Origin: Desulfofarcimen acetoxidans DSM 771
Lineage (GTDB): Bacteria > Bacillota > Desulfotomaculia > Desulfotomaculales > Desulfofarciminaceae
NCBI RefSeq assembly: GCF_000024205.1
Contig: NC_013216.1
Location: 3,782,001-3,846,000 of the forward strand
Length of the DNA: 64,000 nucleotides
Direction of reading: 5' to 3'
Below the pieces are notes generated by a model, which did not search any database, had not been told where the DNA came from, and saw nothing but the letters and a program-made list of their open reading frames with translations. Shown here piece after piece: positions 51,347-60,131 of this stretch. Each line of letters starts with the position of its first letter. The first letter of the stretch is position 1. The position numbers and the translations under genes are program-made.

Positions 51347-51629
51347 GGTGAAAATCTATATCTTAACGTAATAAAATTCTTTCTTTATTAATATTTAATA
51401 CCAGTTATTATCATGTAAAAATATTACATAATATAAAGTATCCTTGTCTATTTTGTTTTGCAAAACGTACTGAGGATTTTTGCATTGGAACCTTTGAGGG
51501 GCTGGACGATTAGATGGTGGAACTGGACAGTAGAATCTACCAGATAAACACAATATAAACACGAGGACAGCAGGCTGTGAGCCGACAACTCACAGCCTGC
51601 TGTCATTAAGAACGACACCACCATAGCAG
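51347..51629. other. Intergenic region with a 16-bp hairpin
   Basis: No gene seen. It contains a perfect inverted repeat (51566-51604) listed separately. The remainder is AT-rich without a recognisable structure. Confidence 0.5.
51566..51604. repeat. Perfect 16-bp inverted repeat, 7-nt loop
   Basis: GACAGCAGGCTGTGAG (51566-51581), loop CCGACAA, CTCACAGCCTGCTGTC (51589-51604). No T run follows on either strand. It borders the gene remnant to its right and could be a transposon-related palindrome or a terminator. Confidence 0.9.
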
Positions 51630-51880
51630 TTAAAATATTTTATTGATTTGGGCTTTATTATTAACGATATACATGAGCATTTTACGATTGATTCTGGCTA
51701 GCTGCTTGTATTCCTCGCGGCTTTCAAAATAAGCGACACAAATCATCTGAATCGAGCAAATAACATAGAACGCCGCCTGTTTCTCTTAAGACGTCAATTT
51801 GCCTTCATTGTCATAGCCGCGTAGTATGAACCTTCTGCCTACTATGGTATGGACAGGCCCGTACAGAAAAGACAGTCTAC
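51630..51880 (-). pseudogene. Remnant of an unidentified gene
   Basis: One minus-strand frame runs for about 80 codons ending TAA at 51630: FLYGPVHTIVGRRFILRGYD, then after an in-frame TAA (51786-51788) KQAAFYVICSIQMICVAYFE and REEYKQLARINRKMLMYIVN. The amino-acid pattern on both sides of the stop is protein-like, but there is no start or ribosome site. I do not recognise the family; a transposase or phage-type fragment is possible. Confidence 0.4.
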
Positions 51881-51939
51881 AAGACCTACTAATGCTGAAA
51901 AGGCTTAGATTATCTCACTTGGGATGTTTCATAGAAATA

Positions 51940-51972
51940 AAAAAGCCCGGTTAATTGGCCGGTTTTTATAGT
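51940..51972. terminator. Terminator of the coiled-coil gene
   Basis: AAAAAAGCCCGG, loop, CCGGTTTTT; overlaps the end of the 51966 gene on the minus strand. Confidence 0.7.
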
Positions 51973-52280
51973 ATAAACATTTTTTCTAAAGTAGTAATCC
52001 TATCATCAAAATCACTAATGTCCTTCCATGATTCCTTTAATTCTTTTCTGATAAGGGTAACATCCTTATCTAGCTTCCGCTGCCCCTTCTCCAGGCTAAT
52101 TTGACCTTGTTTTAGATCAAGTTGGCCTTGATCCAGGTTATCCAGTCGATCATTTACTGTTTGTAATTCTTCTTTAACTACCTGCAATTCTCCTTTTACC
52201 GACTGTAAGTCCTCTTGTATGGGCTTTAATTCCTCATGGATAATAGAGCTAAGCATATTAGCTAATTCACTATTTGGCAT
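51966..52280 (-). CDS. Coiled-coil protein, 104 residues
   Basis: Nearly all of it is a heptad-rich coiled coil: EELKPIQEDLQSVKGELQVV, KEELQTVNDRLDNLDQGQLD, LKQGQISLEKGQRKLDKDVT. Repeats of QxxLxxVxxEL type are obvious. Similar short proteins of unknown function are common in clostridia, usually beside a helix-turn-helix-like small gene. Its start overlaps the end of the broken gene at 52270. Confidence 0.7.
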   Translation of the reverse strand: MPNSELANMLSSIIHEELKPIQEDLQSVKGELQVVKEELQTVNDRLDNLDQGQLDLKQGQISLEKGQRKLDKDVTLIRKELKESWKDISDFDDRITTLEKMFIL

Positions 52281-52546
52281 TAGCGATGGCCTCCTCTTTT
52301 AAATGCTTAACCACATCATAAATCCCACAATTTAATACTACAGCGGTAATTCTTCATGCAGTACCCTTATCAATTAAATTTTGCTGTTTTTTAGCATAAG
52401 GTTTATGAGCAACGCTGTTATGTTTCATATAATAATTTACTCTACTGATAATGTGCCGGATTTCATCTTTATTCTTAGTCAAAGCTGAAATTAACAAAAG
52501 CCTTGCCTGAGGGAGAGTCAGTATAGGAAATTTTTTTAAACTTCAT
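52270..52546 (-). pseudogene. Broken small gene upstream of the coiled-coil gene
   Basis: ATG at 52546 behind TTGGAGGT. After MKFKK the frame is lost at a run of seven A, and continues in another frame as FPILTLPQARLLLISALTKN, then DEIRHIISRVNYYMKHNSVA, HKPYAKKQQNLIDKGTA, a TGA, and RITAVVLNCGIYDVVKHLKE, ending TAG at 52270. The pieces join to one ~92-residue protein with a frameshift and a stop, so it is probably dead. Its normal partner is the coiled-coil gene that overlaps its end. Confidence 0.6.
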
Positions 52547-52581
52547 CCTGACCTCCAACAAAAATAACTGAACAAGAAATA

Positions 52582-54462
52582 CAAAAAACACACGCCCCCG
52601 TGTAGGGAGCGACCTATTTTAGCTATTATAGAGTCTTTGTTTGCAAAATTTCAATCCACGCCCCCGTGTAGGGAGCGACTTGCCGTGAGTGGTCCAGGCG
52701 ATGCACTGTTTTGGATTTCAATCCACGCCCCCGTGTAGGGAGCGACTACATACATGCATGTATGTGGTATATTATATATAATTTCAATCCACGCCCCCGT
52801 GTAGGGAGCGACAGAAAAATTATTTACAAATGGCACTCGAAAGGGTATTTCAATCCACGCCCCCGTGTAGGGAGCGACTTAATGTCTCCTAAGTGCTTCA
52901 TGTTCGGAAAGTATTTCAATCCACGCCCCCGTGTAGGGAGCGACCTGTGATTGATAGTGGCTTAATTGTTCTTTTGCCATTTCAATCCACGCCCCCGTGT
53001 AGGGAGCGACGCGCAATACTGGGGAGTCGCCCAGCGTCGTAAAAATTTCAATCCACGCCCCCGTGTAGGGAGCGACCCAATTCGGTTCTGTTGCTGACAT
53101 AGCCGCAATCATTTCAATCCACGCCCCCGTGTAGGGAGCGACCTACCGCATTCGTTCCAACGTTTATTGTAGAGCCTATTTCAATCCACGCCCCCGTGTA
53201 GGGAGCGACTTGTGCGGCTAGAAACAATAAGTCTCTAACCTTTATTTCAATCCACGCCCCCGTGTAGGGAGCGACTGTAGACATTATAAACTTCTCTATT
53301 CATACAGATATTTCAATCCACGCCCCCGTGTAGGGAGCGACGGAGGGGTTAAAGTGATTGTCTGCCAGCGTTTCTATTTCAATCCACGCCCCCGTGTAGG
53401 GAGCGACCTGAATATCGCTCACATTATCCTCCTCCCTACTAATTTCAATCCACGCCCCCGTGTAGGGAGCGACCAGCCTAATCTCCCTGGCAGTGGTTTG
53501 TTCAAAGATTTCAATCCACGCCCCCGTGTAGGGAGCGACCTTGACTAAGTCTTCGCTGTCCTCACCCAGATCTATTTCAATCCACGCCCCCGTGTAGGGA
53601 GCGACTCATTTTTGACTTCTATAAAATATCCACTGTCCAATTTCAATCCACGCCCCCGTGTAGGGAGCGACTTGGTTACTTTTCCTTCCCGGATGGCAGT
53701 CAAGGATTTCAATCCACGCCCCCGTGTAGGGAGCGACGGCATACAAATGCACCAGGCGGTTCTCCGTATCATTTCAATCCACGCCCCCGTGTAGGGAGCG
53801 ACCAAAGGAGATACAATGGCTAATTGACCAAAAGAATTTCAATCCACGCCCCCGTGTAGGGAGCGACTGATGCAAGCAAGTTAAGCGAAAAGGCAAGAAA
53901 AGATTTCAATCCACGCCCCCGTGTAGGGAGCGACAGAAATAAAAATAGCTTGGAAGGCTGACTCGAATATTTCAATCCACGCCCCCGTGTAGGGAGCGAC
54001 AGTTTCAATCTTTGCAAGCGTACGCTCCCTAAACATTTCAATCCACGCCCCCGTGTAGGGAGCGACACTCGAAAAGCTGATTTCTGGATGGCTCAAAAGC
54101 AATTTCAATCCACGCCCCCGTGTAGGGAGCGACTTCTTTTGATGAATTTCTTTTAGCCGGTGGTTTTATTTCAATCCACGCCCCCGTGTAGGGAGCGACT
54201 TCCTCCACCAATAATTCCTTCCAGTGCTTTTTATTTCAATCCACGCCCCCGTGTAGGGAGCGACTGCCCAGGCTGTTGTAAGTATCTACATATACGCAAT
54301 TTCAATCCACGCCCCCGTGTAGGGAGCGACTTCCGGCAATGGCTTTAATTCCTCAGTTAATTTTATTTCAATCCACGCCCCCGTGTAGGGAGCGACGTTC
54401 CAAAGGCGTTCGCAATGGATTGAGCTTCGGATTTCAATCCACGCCCCCGTGTAGGGAGCGAC
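52582..54462 (-). CRISPR. Type I-C CRISPR array, 29 repeats, 28 spacers... plus one flanking the degenerate end
   Basis: 28 identical 32-bp repeats (first at 52648-52679, last at 54431-54462) plus one degenerate repeat at 52582-52613; 28 spacers of 33-35 bp, mostly 34. On the minus strand the repeat starts GTCGCTCCCTACACGGGGGC and ends GTGGATTGAAAT, the I-C type, with a 5-bp palindromic core. The degenerate copy differs only over about the last ten bases in crRNA sense, as usual for the oldest repeat, so the array runs from the cas2 side (54462, newest) to 52582 (oldest) and is transcribed on the minus strand. No spacer was recognised as matching a named phage. Confidence 0.98.
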
Positions 54463-54630
54463 AGCAAATACTAATTATAACTATCTTTAAATAGATATAT
54501 TTCATTCATCTTCTTCCATTTTTCATTAAATATACTATTGCCCTCCCTGTATTTATACATGCTTCGACAAATTTCCTACCATTTCGCGGTGCGAATCCAC
54601 CAGGGATTTTATGTTCGCTTCACATTCGCA
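54463..54630 (-). promoter_or_regulatory. CRISPR leader
   Basis: The ~168 bp between cas2 and the first repeat are AT-rich and non-coding, as expected of a leader with the pre-crRNA promoter and the integration signals. An inverted repeat, GTGCGAAT at 54589-54596 and ATTCGCAC at 54624-54631, lies at the cas2 end and touches its stop codon. Confidence 0.8.
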
Positions 54631-54930
54631 CTAAATAATCAAGGTATCCTCAACATCAAAAGAAGCTTTCGCGCCTACATGCTCAATCTTATTCTTGTAA
54701 TTGTTTCCTAAAAAATAAAACCTCAGACTATCCTTCTCCGTATCAATAATCTTCTCCAGCTTATGCTGAACCTCACGAAACTTAGCCATATCCAGCACGC
54801 ATTCAAAGACTGAATTCTGAACACGCTGTCCGTAATTCACACATTGCTTGGCAACTTGACGCAGCCGCTTTCTCCCTGCCGCCGTTTGAGTATTTACGTC
54901 ATACGTGATAAGCACTAAAATACATCTCAC
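54631..54930 (-). CDS. cas2: CRISPR-associated endonuclease Cas2
   Basis: 99 residues: CILVLITYDVNTQTAAGRKRLRQVAK with the conserved catalytic-site aspartate in TYDV, and VQNSVFECVLD. Ferredoxin-like fold; structural partner of Cas1 in spacer integration. Begins right after the cas1 stop. Last gene before the leader and array. Confidence 0.97.
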   Translation of the reverse strand: MRCILVLITYDVNTQTAAGRKRLRQVAKQCVNYGQRVQNSVFECVLDMAKFREVQHKLEKIIDTEKDSLRFYFLGNNYKNKIEHVGAKASFDVEDTLII

Positions 54931-55962
54931 CTACTTCCACATAAACGCCGGGTATCCGTCCAAATCCCCCCGGATAAACCTAGCCAGCAGCATAGCCTGG
55001 GCATAGGGTACAAGTCCCCATTCCATTTTTTCCTGCAGAAACGGATGCCTTATCTCCTCCTGCTTCCTGCTTTGCCAAGCCTTAAGAACAGCTTTTCTCG
55101 TATCTTCATCCATAATGACCGCTCCGTTTTCCATCCGGGTAAAGCCGCCGCCATTAATTTCCCTCTTATTAATTAAAGAAATAACAAACCTGTCCGCATA
55201 CACGGCCCGCAACTCTTCCATTAGATCCAGAGCCAGGGATATTCTTCCTGGTCTATCCCGGTGCAGAAATCCCACATAGGGGTCCAACCCAACAGTTTCC
55301 AAAGCCGCCGCAGCATCATGGGCCAAAAGTGTATAGATAAAGGAGAGCAGGGCATTGACATTATCCAGAGGAGGACGTTTATTCCGGGCATGAAAATAAA
55401 AATCATCTTTTTGCTGAAGAATCAAATCATCCAATACTCGAAAGTACTGGGCCGCTGATTCCCCTTCAAATCCCCGCAGTTGTTCTAAATTCTGACTATT
55501 TTCAACCAGCTTCAAAGCCTTGGCCAGGGTTTGGCAGACTCCTTTCAATTTATCCACATCCAGCCTGGCCCTATGATCCCTGGTAGCCCGCTCCACCACC
55601 CAGCGGGTGTTATATATTTTTCCTAAGATAAAGGATTGGGCAATTTTATGGCTCTTCGCTGCATCATCTGATAACCTGTACTGAGTCTTTCGCAAGGTAA
55701 CATTGCCTTTAACTTCGCCAACCACTCTGCCCAGGAATTTTCCGCTGGGCTTCATAAAACTCAAAGCTATATTACGTTTGGCACAAGAACCCATCAAAGC
55801 CGGACTGGCACCGGTATAACCAAACGCAATAATACCCTCCAGATTATGCAGCGGAACTCTCAACACCTCAGCATCGTTCTTTAAAATCACAATATTTTCT
55901 CCATCAAGGGATAAATAAGTATTGGGCGAAGTCACATAGAGAGTATTCAGTAATTTTCTCAT
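54931..55962 (-). CDS. cas1: CRISPR-associated integrase Cas1
   Basis: 343 residues of the type I-C Cas1 group. EGESAAQYF contains the metal-binding glutamate, GLDPYVGFLHRDRPGRISLALDLMEELR holds the histidine and the acidic residues. N-terminal beta domain and C-terminal helical domain are complete. Overlaps cas4 by 4 bp (ATGA). Confidence 0.97.
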   Translation of the reverse strand: MRKLLNTLYVTSPNTYLSLDGENIVILKNDAEVLRVPLHNLEGIIAFGYTGASPALMGSCAKRNIALSFMKPSGKFLGRVVGEVKGNVTLRKTQYRLSDDAAKSHKIAQSFILGKIYNTRWVVERATRDHRARLDVDKLKGVCQTLAKALKLVENSQNLEQLRGFEGESAAQYFRVLDDLILQQKDDFYFHARNKRPPLDNVNALLSFIYTLLAHDAAAALETVGLDPYVGFLHRDRPGRISLALDLMEELRAVYADRFVISLINKREINGGGFTRMENGAVIMDEDTRKAVLKAWQSRKQEEIRHPFLQEKMEWGLVPYAQAMLLARFIRGDLDGYPAFMWK

Positions 55963-56636
55963 TCATCAACCTCAATTTCCGAAATAGTCTTCTTCATATA
56001 GGCCAAAGCCGATGGATTTTTACACAGCTTAGGCAGACAAAGTTCACTGAGGGAACAGGCTTTACAGCCCTTCGTCGGCTTTACTTTGGGCGTATACCTT
56101 CTGTCGTACAGTTCATGCATTTCTTGGCAAATAGCCTTTACCTGTTCCCGGATCTCCTCGTCAAGCAGCACTTTAAGCCTGCGTTTAGGTTCCCCATAAA
56201 ACAGAAACCCTTCGGGAATCGTACACAAGAGCATTTCTTCCAGACACATGGCCTGAGCGCATAACTGCAGCACATCCATATTGTCCTGCTTGGGCTTTCC
56301 CCGTTTATACTCCACAGGAACGGGTTTGTAGGTCCCATCTCGGCCATAGAGTGTGACCCCATCTCGAGACTTGTGAAATTCCACCACATCACAAGCTCCG
56401 GTAATCCCTAATTTCCGAGAAAAGATTGCCATGCTCCGTGATATGATTAAATCTCCCCGCTTTTCCTTAATGGTATTGTCGTGGGTTTTCTCATGCAGGA
56501 TTCCACCCTCAACGGTACGCAAATTTTCCTGCCACTGCTGTTCGATATGGATTAAGGCCCACTGGCGTTTGCAAAAGGAAAAGTGTTGTATTCCGGACAA
56601 CAGCAGGAAATCTTCTTCATTATATTCCATCATCAT
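55959..56636 (-). CDS. cas4: CRISPR-associated exonuclease Cas4
   Basis: 225 residues. LSGIQHFSFCKRQWALIHIE supplies the first cluster cysteine, VPVEYKRGKPK the RecB-type catalytic motif, and CKACSLSELCLPKLC the C-terminal cysteines of the [4Fe-4S] cluster. Cas4 trims prespacers and sets PAM and orientation. Overlaps cas7 by 4 bp. Confidence 0.96.
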   Translation of the reverse strand: MMMEYNEEDFLLLSGIQHFSFCKRQWALIHIEQQWQENLRTVEGGILHEKTHDNTIKEKRGDLIISRSMAIFSRKLGITGACDVVEFHKSRDGVTLYGRDGTYKPVPVEYKRGKPKQDNMDVLQLCAQAMCLEEMLLCTIPEGFLFYGEPKRRLKVLLDEEIREQVKAICQEMHELYDRRYTPKVKPTKGCKACSLSELCLPKLCKNPSALAYMKKTISEIEVDE

Positions 56637-57499
56637 ATCCCGTCGTAAATTTCCGGAGACAAGTCGTCTAAGATCTCAAGGGAGATTTCAAAATCTGCAA
56701 TATTTTTAGGGTTTTCCGCTTTTGGCTCAACCCTCAAGCTTCTGTGCACCTTGGCGGAAGAATACTGACCAGACTGAGAGTTATGTTTCCACCAATACAA
56801 CTTACAAACCTCCATACTACCATCTGGCCGGGCGGAGGAACAATCATTCTCGAAGAGAGTGATTAATGCCTTTCTAATCAGTTCACTGTCCTCCCCACTG
56901 AAGCCTGTTTTGGCCGCCAGCTGAGTATTGATGCTGCCACAGAACACATAGACACCGAACTCCACCCGGTGCTTCATCCCCATGGTATCCGGACTTTTTT
57001 TATCCGGGTCTTTCCCTGTCTCTCCATTAACACTTTTGGTAATTTGCATACTGGATATTTCAATGGGTAACACACTGACCGCCGAATGAATAGAAACAGG
57101 ACCTCTTATACCTACGGACACAGAACTGTCCTCGTCACCTTTCTTAAAGGCAAACACCTGCCCGAAACTCCGTACATCAATCCATTTTTCACAGGCTATG
57201 GCTGCATAGCGTTCTTTGTCCTTACCGGCTTTTTTAAGCTCGGCACAACCATCGGCCCGATCTTTTAGGCTTCTGAATCCATCCGTCCTCCTTTCGTCGG
57301 ACTGGACGAAGATATCTTGTCCCAAATCCTGCAAGCGGTTACGGATTTTTCGTTTGATACAAACATCCGAAATTTCTCCATAGCCCTCATAGTTTTCCCT
57401 GGGGCGGTTGCCATTAAGAGGATCTCCGTTAGGGTTAGCGTTTTTAACTGAAAGAATCACTGCAAAGTCCACTTTATTTATCAATCGGCTCATGTTCAT
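56633..57499 (-). CDS. cas7c: Cas7 (Csd2), type I-C backbone subunit
   Basis: 288 residues of the Csd2/Csh2 family: VDFAVILSVKNANPNGDPLNGNRPR at the N-terminus is the RAMP start of the family, followed by the SVGIRGPVSIHSAVSVLPI glycine-rich region. It forms the crRNA-coating backbone of Cascade. An internal start two codons on (MSRLINK) is equally possible. Overlaps the end of cas8c. Confidence 0.96.
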   Translation of the reverse strand: MNMSRLINKVDFAVILSVKNANPNGDPLNGNRPRENYEGYGEISDVCIKRKIRNRLQDLGQDIFVQSDERRTDGFRSLKDRADGCAELKKAGKDKERYAAIACEKWIDVRSFGQVFAFKKGDEDSSVSVGIRGPVSIHSAVSVLPIEISSMQITKSVNGETGKDPDKKSPDTMGMKHRVEFGVYVFCGSINTQLAAKTGFSGEDSELIRKALITLFENDCSSARPDGSMEVCKLYWWKHNSQSGQYSSAKVHRSLRVEPKAENPKNIADFEISLEILDDLSPEIYDGI

Positions 57500-59402
57500 T
57501 CTCCCTTTCCGTAACGTTTGCTAACTTCTTCTTTTGCTTTTCCTCTCTGCGCTGCTTTCTCTCTTCCATAAAGACTTCCCTTTGGCAGTAATATCCTAAA
57601 ATATAACTGTCCTGCAACTTGTCTCGGCTGGTAAATTCCTCGAAGGGCAACATGGCATTGACTTGCGTCAGCAACTCCGTTAAAAAAGCAGCTTTGGAGC
57701 CCAACCTGTCCAGATAGGGTCTGAGCTTATCGATAATAATACCCCAGGTCTTATAAGGGTGAATTTTAAATTGATGCATTAAGCGTTCAGCATTGGTCAC
57801 TCTTTTTTCTCCTGTGGTATAGAGGGCATACTCTTCAATTTGCTGGGCAATGGCTAACAGCCTGCCAAACAGATAACTCCTGTCCTTCTGGTTTTCATCA
57901 AGTGACATCTCCCATACCTCCTTCTTACCGGATTTATCATACCGATATTTTCTAATCAAGGCACACGTTATGGTTAAGGCTTTCTCCCACTCCCAGTTTT
58001 CCAGACCCAAGGGATTGGAAACAAGATTGACCGCTGAACTGACCAGGTCGTAAGGCAAGCGGGCACCGTCAATAATGCAGGGCAGCAATCTCTCTACCGT
58101 TGCTTTTTTTAATTTATCGCTGGCTTTATCTCCATAGGCCGCCCAAGTTATTTCTCTGGGGGAAGGAGCACCGATAAATGTGAGATACTTAAAATTTGGC
58201 TTTCCTTTTTCATTGAACCCATCCGGAACCTTTTTGTAAGAGTGTTTCCAAATGCAGCTGCTGTGCCAGGCTTTAATCCGGTTTAAAAAATCCCAACCGT
58301 CCAGTTCCCGGTAATAAGTTATGGCTAAACGTCCCACAGTAGCGGCATCCAACCCCATAATCACAATTTCAGCCTTAGTATCCAATTCACAGCCATAACC
58401 GACAATTGCTTTATTCAGCCTTTGAGCAAATTCCTTTTCCGTGGCAACCGACGGGGGTTCTTCCGGGAAGAAATCCTCAGTATCATTCAGAAATGGCGGC
58501 AGGAACTGGTTTTTCGTGCCCCAGGCTACTATCGCTTGATCACCGTTTTTATAGCCCTGCCTGTCAATCAACCAGCGCAAGGCATTATGGCCTTTTTGAG
58601 TGGTTTCATATCCCACCCGCACCGCCTGACTTTTATCATTAAAGCGTCCCCGAAAGGTAAAGCCCACGGTATCGTTGGCCGAAATCAGCTTGGACTTATC
58701 CCCTGTGTTCCGAACTTTAGCAGGATGTTTATCCGAGCAGGGAATGGTTTGTCCCCGGACATAACAGAGATCAATCTCCTTCTGCCTGCTCAGATAGTAA
58801 TTGATATAGCTCTCATAAACCTGAGGATCAAGCCAAACCGCTGATTCTTCCTCACCCTCCGTTTCCACCCGGAAGCGGATAAAGGCATCACTTTGTTCAC
58901 CGGCTCCCATTTTCACACCCTTTGCCAGTAACCCCTTATCATCACAAACCAGGATTTTTTGACTGATCAGATCCCCAATCAGGCTTTCCTTCTTTAAGTA
59001 GTTGAAAACGGCCCGAACCTTTGGGTGGCTGTAAACCGAGCCGCACCAGTCCTCAAGCTGTTCCATATATTTTGTAAAAAACTCCCGCCCATTTTTTTTC
59101 GTCACATAGTCGATATAATCCCCGGCAACATACTGAAGCTTATCGCAAAGGGGGTGAGGTGCTATCCCGCTGCTTCTTGTGGCAGAATCTTCCGTGACCG
59201 GAATAATTGTAACCGTCTCTTCTTTGTCCAATACCTTAGCACTGCGGAAATTGCCCTCCCCATTGAGAATAACTTCAATCTGAGCATTCTGGGTCGAATG
59301 ACCAATCGGAAGAAGAGGCATCACTTGCCCGTCGGGTCCCGCCATACCTACTTCCGCTTGGCAATTTTCATAGGTATCATAAAGCTTATGTATCCAGCCC
59401 AA
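57474..59402 (-). CDS. cas8c: Cas8c (Csd1), type I-C large subunit
   Basis: About 642 residues of the Csd1 family, the PAM-reading large subunit; in I-C systems an internally started small subunit (Cas11) is made from the 3' part of this gene. Family stretches include LGWIHKLYDTYENC, MGLDAATVGRLAITYYRELDG, AWHSSCIWKHSYKK and NPLGLENWEWEKALT. The start is put at TTG 59402, behind GAGGAGGG; a frame open to 59453 overlaps cas5 but lacks a site. The C-terminus is Lys/Arg/Glu-rich. Confidence 0.95.
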   Translation of the reverse strand: MGWIHKLYDTYENCQAEVGMAGPDGQVMPLLPIGHSTQNAQIEVILNGEGNFRSAKVLDKEETVTIIPVTEDSATRSSGIAPHPLCDKLQYVAGDYIDYVTKKNGREFFTKYMEQLEDWCGSVYSHPKVRAVFNYLKKESLIGDLISQKILVCDDKGLLAKGVKMGAGEQSDAFIRFRVETEGEEESAVWLDPQVYESYINYYLSRQKEIDLCYVRGQTIPCSDKHPAKVRNTGDKSKLISANDTVGFTFRGRFNDKSQAVRVGYETTQKGHNALRWLIDRQGYKNGDQAIVAWGTKNQFLPPFLNDTEDFFPEEPPSVATEKEFAQRLNKAIVGYGCELDTKAEIVIMGLDAATVGRLAITYYRELDGWDFLNRIKAWHSSCIWKHSYKKVPDGFNEKGKPNFKYLTFIGAPSPREITWAAYGDKASDKLKKATVERLLPCIIDGARLPYDLVSSAVNLVSNPLGLENWEWEKALTITCALIRKYRYDKSGKKEVWEMSLDENQKDRSYLFGRLLAIAQQIEEYALYTTGEKRVTNAERLMHQFKIHPYKTWGIIIDKLRPYLDRLGSKAAFLTELLTQVNAMLPFEEFTSRDKLQDSYILGYYCQREVFMEERKQRREEKQKKKLANVTERENEHEPIDK

Positions 59403-59415
59403 TACCCTTCCCTCC

Positions 59416-60117
59416 TCACAACTCCGCCAACTCACTGAAATTCGTTTCATCAAACTTCTTAGGCCGCATGGCTGAAAGCTCTCGTTTCACGGTACATTCT
59501 TCCGGTCTGATAAATTTTAGATAACCATCCTTCATCTCCGCTTTCCAAAGCCTGACCACCAGTTTGCCCTTCCCTGTTTCATCAGGGTAATCAAAGCCAT
59601 GAAACATCAACCCGAAGGAAAGGGTACCGTAATGGTCATAAGCCCCCTCCCCTTCCCCAAAACGGCAAGGCTCCACATAGCCTTGGCACTCTCGGGTGCC
59701 TAAGAAAATGTCCCGCCTGCCCCCGCATTTAATCATTCGGTTGGCGATAATATAATGCTTGTTCTCGTTTCTATCCTGCTCCAAGTTGGGGCGGTGAAGA
59801 TTCCACTCGAAATGAGCTCTCACCTGATATTCCACATTGGTCAGGTAGGTATAAATGGATAAGGTGTTCCCACCGCTGTAATTAACGGGGCGTATGCCCT
59901 GGGATTGAGTTTTTATCAGGTTCATGACCCGCACTTCATCAATAATCCAGATTAAAGTAGGCTTCCAGTAGACGCTTTCCAATATCCCTTTCAAGGCTTG
60001 GTAGGTGGGCACTTGATAAGAAATTTTCTCTCCGCCCACCCGGTTGATAGGATCACTGAAAAGAGCGTAACGTCCGTTAACTTTGAATTCAACCCGGTTC
60101 TCCCGCTCCATTGCCAT
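59416..60117 (-). CDS. cas5c: Cas5c (Cas5d), crRNA-processing subunit
   Basis: About 233 residues from ATG 60117, behind [50 protein letters not shown] is the Cas5d RAMP N-terminus. There is no cas6 in the cluster; in type I-C, Cas5 itself cleaves pre-crRNA, and this gene fills that place. C-terminal region is typical, ending [13 protein letters not shown]. Confidence 0.96.
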   Translation of the reverse strand: MAMERENRVEFKVNGRYALFSDPINRVGGEKISYQVPTYQALKGILESVYWKPTLIWIIDEVRVMNLIKTQSQGIRPVNYSGGNTLSIYTYLTNVEYQVRAHFEWNLHRPNLEQDRNENKHYIIANRMIKCGGRRDIFLGTRECQGYVEPCRFGEGEGAYDHYGTLSFGLMFHGFDYPDETGKGKLVVRLWKAEMKDGYLKFIRPEECTVKRELSAMRPKKFDETNFSELAEL

Positions 60118-60131
60118 CAAGCTTCTCCTCC

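Noticed and set aside
52651-54348. Many short ORFs on both strands with repeated NPRPRVGSD or VAPYTGAWIE strings
   Set aside because: They are translations of the CRISPR repeats, not genes.
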